From assembly GCA_964567085.1 (NCBI GenBank), contig CAZMKU010000036.1:1-14600 (forward strand): a stretch of 14,600 nt of DNA, written 5' to 3'. This document shows positions 1 to 5,669 of the stretch, one piece after another. The stretch comes from SVTX01 sp964567085. GTDB lineage: Bacteria > Bacillota > Clostridia > Oscillospirales > CAG-272. The position numbers and the translations under genes are program-made. The first letter of the stretch is position 1; every line of letters begins with the position of its first letter. The notes below the pieces were generated by a model. It ran no database searches. It was not told the origin of the DNA and saw only the letters and a list, made by a program, of their open reading frames with translations.

Positions 1-10
1 CCCGAAAATG

Positions 11-193
11 AAAAGACAGGAACTGCCTGCACGCTCCCAAAGCTAGCGCGCTTCCCGTTGCAACTAAGGCTCTGCCGTCGTGCGCTTCGCTGCTTGCCAT
101 CGCCAAGCTGCTGCCACTTCTTACGCCTCGCTGCATCCGCCGCAGGCGGCGCTTCGGCGACGTCCCCAATTGCGCCACACCTCGATATTCAAC
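11..193 (-). ncRNA. Candidate structured non-coding transcript
   Basis: This GC-rich stretch lies inside otherwise AT-rich intergenic DNA, directly downstream of the perfect promoter at 200-228. It contains strong self-complementary pieces, such as CGCCGC-AG-GCGGCG at 138-151. On the minus strand near the left edge there is a short CAGG/CCTG hairpin followed by a T-rich run, which might be a weak terminator and would give an RNA of about 180 nt. I see no Shine-Dalgarno sequence before any start codon. One minus-strand frame is open throughout, so a protein or a longer transcript beyond the edge cannot be excluded. It matches no RNA class I recognise: not tRNA, 6S, SRP RNA, RNase P RNA or tmRNA. 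This is inference from promoter and composition. Confidence 0.35.
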
Positions 194-199
194 TATGAT

Positions 200-228
200 A
201 TTATATCAAATATTTTCTTGCTTGTCAA
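200..228 (-). promoter_or_regulatory. Perfect-consensus sigma-A promoter reading left
   Basis: On the minus strand TTGACA (223-228) and TATAAT (200-205) are separated by exactly 17 bp, a full match to the housekeeping consensus. The start point would fall near 193. No ribosome binding site plus start codon follows closely, so what it transcribes is uncertain. It diverges from the weaker plus-strand promoter at 323-351. Confidence 0.8.
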
Positions 229-322
229 CATTTTTTGGAATTTTCATTTCATAAAAAAGAACCTACGTAATGCTTCGATTTTAACATATATCGCCTTATA
301 CAAAGCAAAAAGCTGTAAAATT

Positions 323-351
323 TTAATTCACTTAAAAAAACGGCGTATAAT
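323..351 (+). promoter_or_regulatory. Probable promoter of the small membrane protein gene
   Basis: TATAAT at 346-351 matches the -10 consensus. The best -35 at 17-bp spacing is TTAATT (323-328), a weak match. The start point would be near 358, giving a leader of about 43 nt before the ATG at 401. Confidence 0.5.
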
Positions 352-400
352 ATGTTGAAAGAGTGAAAGGAAATACGTTTTACGTCTAAATGAATAAGAA

Positions 401-742
401 ATGAAAAACAAGTTAAAAAGGCTTTTATATTCCGATGGCTTTGTAATAGTGGGAGGAATGATCGTTGTTCCGTTACTGTCCTTTATATTGATTTCCATCT
501 CTCCCGAAAGTCCGCTTTACACGCCTATTTCAAGAATAGCATGGGTTCATCATCTTTGGCCCGCAACGTTTGTTTGGGCTGTGATCGTAATGGGTGTAAT
601 ATCATGGCTGACATACCGTATGGTATATATTATAAATAATCTTTCGATCTATCTTGTCGTTATGTACGTAGTTCAGCAGTTTATTTGCAGAGCAGATGAG
701 CATTGCGACGTTGAGAAAATTAAAATTGCGGCGGAAAATTGA
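401..742 (+). CDS. Small hypothetical membrane protein, possibly internally deleted
   Basis: A 113-residue protein with three likely membrane segments at about residues 14-33, 55-72 and 76-93, and a short charged C-terminus containing two Cys (96, 102). I do not recognise a named family. The second and third segments abut with almost no loop (around TYRMVYIINN), as if a longer multi-pass protein had lost its middle in frame. Translation signals are poor: the only purine-rich stretch (AAAGGA, 366-371) lies about 29 nt before the ATG, and an in-frame TAA at 395-397 blocks any earlier start. A four-codon frame (390-404) overlaps the start in an ATGA arrangement. The gene has its own promoter and a strong terminator, so it is probably transcribed, but it may be a decaying gene. 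Confidence 0.6.
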   Translation: MKNKLKRLLYSDGFVIVGGMIVVPLLSFILISISPESPLYTPISRIAWVHHLWPATFVWAVIVMGVISWLTYRMVYIINNLSIYLVVMYVVQQFICRADEHCDVEKIKIAAEN

Positions 743-834
743 GGGGAGCGCACATTCCAGTCATTCCGAGCGCAAGGCGCATTAACGGCTTATCCCCGCG
801 AGAGGGAGGGGTAAACTGATATTTGATTTATAAT
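743..834. other. Non-coding tail before terminator, possible repeat remnant
   Basis: No gene is visible. The stretch holds CATTCCGAGCGCAAGG-like and CCCCGCGAGAGGGAGG-like strings, which resemble pieces of dispersed intergenic repeats seen in Firmicutes and other gut bacteria. The resemblance is from memory, and only one copy is in the window. Confidence 0.25.
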
Positions 835-868
835 AAAATCGGGCAGACTGCGGTCTGCCCGATTTTTT
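835..868 (+). terminator. Strong intrinsic terminator, probably bidirectional
   Basis: A perfect 14-bp stem (835-848 with 853-866) closes a TGCG tetraloop and ends in a run of six T (863-868). It ends the transcript of the small membrane protein. Read on the minus strand the same hairpin is followed by TTTTATTAT, so it can also stop the MATE transcript, whose stop codon lies at 1002. Confidence 0.9.
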
Positions 869-1001
869 ATACTTTCCCGTAAAGACGGGAGCGTATTTGC
901 AATTGGATGTCGTTTTCGGCTCTCTTAGACCATAGGCTTCATTTTTTTCGGCGAATAAATAAGGGATTACTAGCCTTGGCGATCGCCAAGCCCCGCTGTT
1001 T
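869..1001. other. Intergenic region with two inverted repeats
   Basis: No gene is visible. It contains a small hairpin (TCCCGT-AAAG-ACGGGA, 875-890) and a perfect 16-bp palindrome (975-990) just past the MATE stop codon. Neither is followed by a T-run on the minus strand, so neither looks like a normal terminator. Confidence 0.5.
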
Positions 1002-2387
1002 TTATTCCTCCTTGCGAGCGCTCTCGTTCGGTGATATTTTGCGAAGCGCGGATCTGAATTGGAAATAGAACAGTATTGACGTAAACGTAACCGCCAGGAT
1101 ATCGGCTATCGGCTCGGCAATAAACACACCGACCGTTTTGTCTGCCACAAAATTCGGGATGATATAAATAAGCGGAATTAAAAGCACGAATTTTCTCATA
1201 ACCGCAACGGCAACCGACGAGGCGGCGTTTCCGAGGGAAACAAACGCCATTTGGCATGCGGTCTGTATGCCGAAGATGATCATTCCCGCAAAGTAGATGC
1301 GGAGCATTCTTGAAGCGAAATCAATAAGCGTTGCGTCGGGTGTGAAAATTGAAACGAACGCGCGTGGGAAGAGCATGACCGCGCACCACATGCTTGCCGA
1401 ATAGATAAGGCAGATCGTAAGCAGAAGCTTGAATATTTTCTTTACTCTGGCGACGTTCTTCGCTCCATAGTTGTAGCTGATAATAGGCTGTGCGCCCTGC
1501 GCGATACCCTGGAGGGGGAGCATAGCAAATTGCATAACGCTTGTTAGTATGGTCATAGCTCCTACTGCGAGGTCTCCGCCGTATTTCAGAAGCGAGGAAT
1601 TGAAGCAGATCGCGATCACACTCTCACTCGCCTGCATAATAAACGTTGCGGTTCCGAGCGCGATGCAGGGAAGGATCACCTTTGGCGCGGGCGCGAGATT
1701 TTTCACCTTTATGCGAAGAATGGTTTTTTTGCCGCAAAGGAATGCAACCACCCAAATGCAGGAGAGCGCCTGCGAAATGATCGTTGCAAGAGCCGCTCCC
1801 GAAACGCCCATTCCGAGTCCGTAAATGAATATCGGATCGAGAATTATGTTCGACACAGCGCCGATGATGACGGAAAGCATTGAAAATTTCGTAAAGCCCT
1901 GCGCTGAAATGAAGGCGTTCATTCCAAGAGTAAGCTGGACGAAAACAGTACCGATCGCATACACGTTCATATATTCGTTGGCATAGCCGATAGTATTTTC
2001 GCTTGCGCCAAACAGAAGAAGAAGGTCGCGGTTCCAGATGAGCAGAGCTGCCGTCAAAATGGCAGAAACTATTATTTGCAGAGTAAAGCATCCGCCGAGC
2101 GTCCTCTCGGCACCTTCGAGATCCCTTTTGCCCATAAATATTGAGGCTCTCGGCGCTCCGCCCGAGCCAACGAGCGCGGCAAACGCAGACACGATAAGAA
2201 TGATCGGCATACAAACGCCAATACCGGTAAGAGCCATATCGCCTACGTCTGCCATGTGCCCGATATATATTCTGTCAATAATATTATAGAGCATATTTAT
2301 CAGTTGGGCAACTACCGTGGGAAGAGCTAATTTAAATAGCAGTCCGCCTATTGGAGCGGTGCCGAGCATTTCTTTGTTATTTGACAT
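1002..2387 (-). CDS. MATE family multidrug efflux transporter (MepA-like)
   Basis: A 461-residue polytopic membrane protein of the expected length for a multidrug and toxin extrusion pump, which exports drugs or metabolites by sodium or proton antiport in the cytoplasmic membrane. The N-terminal lobe shows the family pattern LALPTVVAQLINMLYNIIDR (residues 20-39) and a GSGGAPRASIFMGKRD segment (74-89). The second half repeats the fold and contains the typical QGAQPIISYNYGA stretch. About 12 helices are expected from the two-lobed architecture. The start is supported by AAAGAGG (2394-2400) six bases upstream of ATG. It is monocistronic, with promoter 2421-2449 and the hairpin at 835-868 as likely terminator. 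Substrate cannot be read from the sequence; MepA-type assignment is by resemblance. Confidence 0.93.
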   Translation of the reverse strand: MSNNKEMLGTAPIGGLLFKLALPTVVAQLINMLYNIIDRIYIGHMADVGDMALTGIGVCMPIILIVSAFAALVGSGGAPRASIFMGKRDLEGAERTLGGCFTLQIIVSAILTAALLIWNRDLLLLFGASENTIGYANEYMNVYAIGTVFVQLTLGMNAFISAQGFTKFSMLSVIIGAVSNIILDPIFIYGLGMGVSGAALATIISQALSCIWVVAFLCGKKTILRIKVKNLAPAPKVILPCIALGTATFIMQASESVIAICFNSSLLKYGGDLAVGAMTILTSVMQFAMLPLQGIAQGAQPIISYNYGAKNVARVKKIFKLLLTICLIYSASMWCAVMLFPRAFVSIFTPDATLIDFASRMLRIYFAGMIIFGIQTACQMAFVSLGNAASSVAVAVMRKFVLLIPLIYIIPNFVADKTVGVFIAEPIADILAVTFTSILFYFQFRSALRKISPNESARKEE

Positions 2388-2420
2388 ATTGAGCCTCTTT
2401 TGATAATATATTATACGACC

Positions 2421-2449
2421 ATTATATCAAATCTTACCGTTAATTTCAA
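2421..2449 (-). promoter_or_regulatory. Sigma-A promoter of the MATE gene
   Basis: On the minus strand TTGAAA (2444-2449), a 17-bp spacer and TATAAT (2421-2426) form a near-consensus promoter about 34 bp before the ATG. A second TATAAT at 2410-2415 lacks a good -35 partner. Confidence 0.8.
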
Positions 2450-2474
2450 GTGTTTTGTGTGAATGCATTTAAAG

Positions 2475-2501
2475 AAAAAAGAGGGCAGAACCCTCTTTTT
2501 T
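2475..2501 (-). terminator. Intrinsic terminator after the kinase/acyltransferase block
   Basis: AAAAAAGAGGG (2475-2485) pairs with CCCTCTTTTTT (2491-2501) around a CAGAA loop. The A/T flanks give a T-run in both orientations. On the minus strand it follows the stop codon (2501-2503) of the leftover kinase fragment at once, as if it had been the native terminator of a kinase gene. It also separates this transcript from the MATE gene. Confidence 0.88.
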
Positions 2502-2561
2502 TACAGCGCGACCTTAAACCCGATATGGGAGCCGTCCTTTTTGTAGGCGGAAATGTCGCCC
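2501..2561. repeat. Direct repeat copy B (kinase 3' end)
   Basis: Matches 3686-3746 in the same orientation at an offset of 1185 bp. Positions 2511-2561 are identical to 3696-3746, and the first six bases, covering the stop codon, also match. The two copies flank the acyltransferase gene. Confidence 0.95.
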
Positions 2562-2577
2562 CTGTGTTTTTGCGCTT
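2501..2577 (-). pseudogene. Remnant of a histidine kinase C-terminus
   Basis: In one minus-strand frame this stretch encodes QKHRGDISAYKKDGSHIGF then KVAL and a TAA stop. It nearly duplicates the last 24 residues of the intact kinase at 3686-4924, which reads EKHKGDISAYKKDGSHIGF then KVLL. At DNA level 2511-2561 is identical to 3696-3746 (51 bases); outside this the copies diverge within a few codons. There is no start codon or other kinase domain, so it is a non-functional fragment. The changes R for K, Q for E and A for L suggest it came from, or once belonged to, a slightly different kinase allele. Confidence 0.85.
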
Positions 2578-2636
2578 TCTGTCGCTTTTCTTTTGGAAAG
2601 ACTAATACTCCAAGAAGCTTTTGATAAGGTTTAAAA

Positions 2637-3653
2637 TTAGGCTTTTAGTTCGTGATGGCGCTTAATATGCTTATATAGTAATAACAAAAGGTAGCATATT
2701 TCATAAATAATAAACGATATTGCAAGTACGACTGTACATTTAAGCATAAGATTTGAGAAGTTGAATAACTTGGACAAAACAACTGCAACCGCCATGTGCA
2801 ATATGTAGATGTAAAAAGGGGCGTTGTTACCTATCCATTTATAGTAAAAGTGGCAGTTTGCTCGTTTGATGCCAAGGAAAAATTGCAATAAAAACACCGC
2901 AGATAAAACACTACTGATATACATTTCAAGAGAGATGTTTTCAGTCTTTACGATATTGTATTCGCAAATCTGTAAAAAGAAGAAAAGCACACCGAGGGCA
3001 AGATATACGTATTTATACCAATTCTTTTTGTGGAAGTTGAATTTTGCTATGGTGAAGCCAAGGGCAAAGTTTGGCAAGCCAAAGAACCAGGCGTTGCGCG
3101 TATAACGTATCGGCATATCCGTGTTTTGAAAAAGGTACATATAGCCGGCAAAGAAGAAATATATTGCGTAACAAATGGGGATTATAAATTTGTAATAATG
3201 TAACTTGTTAAACTTTACTATCACATAGTGGATAAGCGAAACGATAAACAGCGCTATCAAGAACCATAACTGTGCACCCGTGTAGGTTATGGGACGGTTG
3301 AGAAATACGAATTCAAGCAAAAAGTCCTCATAAAATAAGGTCGTAAAATAATAACCAACCCCGTTCCCCTGAATAAAGCACATAATAAAGTCGAAAACAA
3401 TGTAAATTAAGAATCCAATTATCATATACTTTGCGGTGCGTTTGATAAATGAGAGGGCTTTCTGTTTAAGGCGTGCCGCGTCTTGCGTATAATTAAAATA
3501 TCCGCTTATCATAAAGAACATTGGCACAGCTAATCGGTAAAGAGGAAAATGAGGATAACTCTCTCCCGCCAAATGAATTGCTATAACAAGAAAGCAAAGA
3601 AAGTATTTGAAAATATCAAGATGGACGTTGCGTCCTTTTTGCAATTTTTCCAT
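2637..3653 (-). CDS. Acyltransferase 3 family membrane protein
   Basis: A 338-residue polytopic membrane protein of the acyltransferase 3 family (OafA/WecH type), which moves acyl groups such as acetyl onto cell-surface glycans or lipids. The N-terminus reads RNVHLDIFKYFLCFLVIAIH (residues 8-27, ending in the conserved His). It is followed by LYRLAVPMFFMISGYF (38-53), the family's Arg/Pro/Ser-Gly signature, then about nine more hydrophobic segments. I chose ATG at 3653 because GGAG (3660-3663) lies six bases upstream; a TTG four codons earlier overlaps that site. The gene begins 32 bp after the kinase stop codon with no terminator between, so it probably shares the kinase transcript. It is visibly AT-rich, with many AAA, ATA and TTT codons, compared with both neighbours, and sits between direct repeats: signs of transfer. 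Substrate unknown. Confidence 0.88.
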   Translation of the reverse strand: MEKLQKGRNVHLDIFKYFLCFLVIAIHLAGESYPHFPLYRLAVPMFFMISGYFNYTQDAARLKQKALSFIKRTAKYMIIGFLIYIVFDFIMCFIQGNGVGYYFTTLFYEDFLLEFVFLNRPITYTGAQLWFLIALFIVSLIHYVIVKFNKLHYYKFIIPICYAIYFFFAGYMYLFQNTDMPIRYTRNAWFFGLPNFALGFTIAKFNFHKKNWYKYVYLALGVLFFFLQICEYNIVKTENISLEMYISSVLSAVFLLQFFLGIKRANCHFYYKWIGNNAPFYIYILHMAVAVVLSKLFNFSNLMLKCTVVLAISFIIYEICYLLLLLYKHIKRHHELKA

Positions 3654-3685
3654 AATAATCTCCAAAACATAGAATATGCGCTATT

Positions 3686-3746
3686 TTACAGGAGAACCTT
3701 AAACCCGATATGGGAGCCGTCCTTTTTGTAGGCGGAAATGTCGCCC
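3686..3746. repeat. Direct repeat copy A (kinase 3' end)
   Basis: The end of the intact histidine kinase gene, partner of 2501-2561. The 51-bp identity covers the codons for GDISAYKKDGSHIGFKV. A short perfect match flanked by diverged codons points to a recombination or insertion junction rather than a tandem duplication of the whole gene. Confidence 0.95.
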
Positions 3747-4924
3747 TTATGCTTTTCGCAAATTGCCTTTGCGATAGAAAGTCCTACGCCGTAGCCGCCC
3801 GTGTAGGTTCTCGCCTTATCGGCTCGGTAGAAGCGGTCGAAAAGTCGGTTGAGCTGGGTTTCGCCCACGGCGGCGTAAGTGTTTTCAACTGTCAGAATTA
3901 TATGGCGGTGCTTTATGAGCTTTATCTCGATCTCGCCTCCGTCGTCACAGTATTTTACGGCGTTGTCGAGAAGAATGGAAATGAGTCTGCGCATGAGCGC
4001 CTCATCGCCGCAGTATTTGATGCTCGGTTCTATGCTCGCCGTAAGCGCCTTGCCCTTGCTTTCCGCTAAGGGAGCAAATTCCGATGCGGCATCAGCTATG
4101 ATGTCGCTTATGTTCAGCTCGGAGGTGTCGATCGGCTGCTTTTCCTCATCCATACGCGAGAGAGTAACGAGCTGATTTACAAGCTCGGCCATACGGTGTC
4201 CTTCGGTTCGGATATCGTCAAGCCATTCGTTTTTGCCAAGCTCGGCCTCGGCGATATCGAGGTTTGCGAGAATAAGGGTAAGGGGGGTCTTGAGCTCGTG
4301 GTTCGCGTCGGTAATAAACTGCTTTTGCTTTTCGTAGCTGTCCGCGATAGGCTTGACCGCGCGCTTTGACAGAAGAAGTATCAAAACAAGCACAAGCGCC
4401 GCACAGCCGAGCAGAACACAGCCTGCGATCGTCATTGACTGTACGACCGAGGCGCGACTCGTACTGCCGTCGATAAATACGACTCCCGCGCCGAGCTCAG
4501 CGGAGAATACCTTGTATCTGTAATTGCCTATCCAACCTCTTGCCGCCTTGCCCGAGAGCGCTCTTTTTGCATACTCCACGGCGAGCTTGTCGGAGATTGA
4601 ATATATGGCCTCGGTGTTGGTCGTTATAACCTCGCCGTTCTTGTCGAACATAACTGTAAAATGACGGGTGGCAAAGGGCGTTTCGGGTGTGATAAATCCA
4701 AAATCCCGATTGCCGTCAGGGGGGCTTGCGTCAAGCTTGCGACTGTCTTCAAATGAGGAGGGGAATCTTCCGCCACCCTCGGAAACGGTGTCTGCCAAAA
4801 TGTCGAGATTATTGTTCATAGACGACACGTTCAAGGCGAGTATCATCGCAAAGATGAGAGCTATGACCGCAAGCACCGAAATCGTACAGATAAGCATTAG
4901 CTTACGTTGAAGCTTATTTATCAT
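3686..4924 (-). CDS. Sensor histidine kinase
   Basis: A 412-residue membrane histidine kinase, partner of the response regulator just upstream. Membrane segments lie at about residues 11-32 and 163-185, enclosing an extracellular sensor region of about 130 residues with no recognised fold. The dimerisation/phosphoacceptor motif is FITDANHELKTPLTL with the phosphorylated His at 209. The ATPase domain has the N-box LLDNAVKY (Asn 321), the F-box-like LFDRFYRADK (361-370) and the G-box GGYGVGLSIAK (376-386). Its ATG overlaps the regulator's stop codon (ATGA, 4921-4924) and is preceded by AAGGAGGAG, so the two are translationally coupled. The signal is unknown. The last 17 codons are part of the duplicated 51-bp segment, and no terminator follows the stop codon, unlike the copy at 2501. 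Confidence 0.95.
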   Translation of the reverse strand: MINKLQRKLMLICTISVLAVIALIFAMILALNVSSMNNNLDILADTVSEGGGRFPSSFEDSRKLDASPPDGNRDFGFITPETPFATRHFTVMFDKNGEVITTNTEAIYSISDKLAVEYAKRALSGKAARGWIGNYRYKVFSAELGAGVVFIDGSTSRASVVQSMTIAGCVLLGCAALVLVLILLLSKRAVKPIADSYEKQKQFITDANHELKTPLTLILANLDIAEAELGKNEWLDDIRTEGHRMAELVNQLVTLSRMDEEKQPIDTSELNISDIIADAASEFAPLAESKGKALTASIEPSIKYCGDEALMRRLISILLDNAVKYCDDGGEIEIKLIKHRHIILTVENTYAAVGETQLNRLFDRFYRADKARTYTGGYGVGLSIAKAICEKHKGDISAYKKDGSHIGFKVLL

Positions 4925-5595
4925 GGCTCCTCCTTCAAAATATATCCCGCGTTACGCGCGAAGCGTATTTTTATGGGAGCGCCCAGGGCGTCCAGCTTTT
5001 TACGGATATTTGAAATGTGTACCCAGACCACGCTTGTATCCACGTTGGTTTCCCAGCCCCAGATATGAGTTATGAATTCCTCGGTGCTGACGAGCATATT
5101 TGGGCGCTGCATCAGCATCTCGATAACCTGGAATTCCTTGCCGCTGAGGGATGATTTTTTGCCATTATAGTAAAGCTCGTAGGTTGAACGGTTAAGGGTA
5201 AGCTCGCCAAAGGAGAGCACGTCGGGTGTGAAATTATCCTTTCTGCGAAGCATAGCGCGGACGCGGGCGAGAAGCTCGGGGGTGGAGAAGGGCTTGGGGA
5301 GATAATCGTCAGCTCCCGCGTCAAGCCCCTCTACTTTTTGATAGACCTCGGTTCTTGCGGAGAGGAAAAGGGCAGGGGTGGTGACACCCTTTTCCCTGAT
5401 GGCCTTCAATACCGAAATGCCGTCCATTCCGGGCATCATAATGTCAAGCACGAGGCCGTCGTATTCTCCGCTCAGAGCAAAATCGAGAGCGTCTTTGCCG
5501 TTGTCAACCCCGTCAACGATATAGTTATTCATTTGAAACAGATGGGTAAGCGTTTTGAGGAGCTTTTTATCGTCCTCTGCAACAAGTAACCGCAT
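4921..5595 (-). CDS. OmpR/PhoB-family response regulator
   Basis: A 224-residue DNA-binding response regulator. The receiver domain (residues 1-115) has the acidic pair Asp 8/Asp 9, phosphoacceptor Asp 51 in LVLDIMMPGMDG, the switch Ser 79 and Lys 101 in YLPKPF. The winged-helix output domain (125-222) contains the typical SGKEFQVIEMLMQRPNMLVS stretch and the recognition-helix region VVWVHISNIRKKL. Length is normal for the family. The start is supported by AAAGGAGAGG just upstream. It is first in the regulator-kinase operon, driven by promoter 5625-5653. Targets are unknown; the adjacent lipoprotein module and the promoter at 9260-9265 are the obvious candidates. The assignment is firm, the regulon is inference. 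Confidence 0.96.
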   Translation of the reverse strand: MRLLVAEDDKKLLKTLTHLFQMNNYIVDGVDNGKDALDFALSGEYDGLVLDIMMPGMDGISVLKAIREKGVTTPALFLSARTEVYQKVEGLDAGADDYLPKPFSTPELLARVRAMLRRKDNFTPDVLSFGELTLNRSTYELYYNGKKSSLSGKEFQVIEMLMQRPNMLVSTEEFITHIWGWETNVDTSVVWVHISNIRKKLDALGAPIKIRFARNAGYILKEEP

Positions 5596-5624
5596 AGAAC
5601 CTCTCCTTTCCTTCGGTTTATTTG

Positions 5625-5653
5625 ATTATACCACTTTTGTGAAGCTATATCAA
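5625..5653 (-). promoter_or_regulatory. Sigma-A promoter of the two-component operon
   Basis: On the minus strand TTGATA (5648-5653), a 17-bp spacer and TATAAT (5625-5630) form a near-consensus promoter 30 bp before the regulator's ATG. It begins 17 bp after the lipoprotein stop codon, and no hairpin terminator is visible between them. Readthrough from the upstream operon is therefore also possible. Confidence 0.82.
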
Positions 5654-5669
5654 GCGGTACTTGTAAATT

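Noticed and set aside
162..183. Minus-strand tRNA-like start (GTGTGGCGCAATTGG resembles an acceptor/D-arm)
   Set aside because: No anticodon arm or T-arm motif (GGTTCRANYCC) follows and the acceptor stem cannot close, so it is not a tRNA gene.
80..358. Open frame of 92 codons on the plus strand
   Set aside because: It crosses a sharp composition change and both promoters, has no ribosome binding site, and its product looks like random translation.
1624..2214. Second long minus-strand frame inside the MATE gene
   Set aside because: It overlaps the MATE frame, and its Arg/Ser/His-rich translation shows no family features.
3654..3665. TTG start four codons upstream for the acyltransferase
   Set aside because: The GGAG ribosome binding site overlaps this TTG and is correctly spaced only for the ATG at 3653.
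2501..3746. Insertion sequence or transposon around the acyltransferase
   Set aside because: No transposase or integrase and no terminal inverted repeats are visible; only the kinase-derived direct repeats support mobility.
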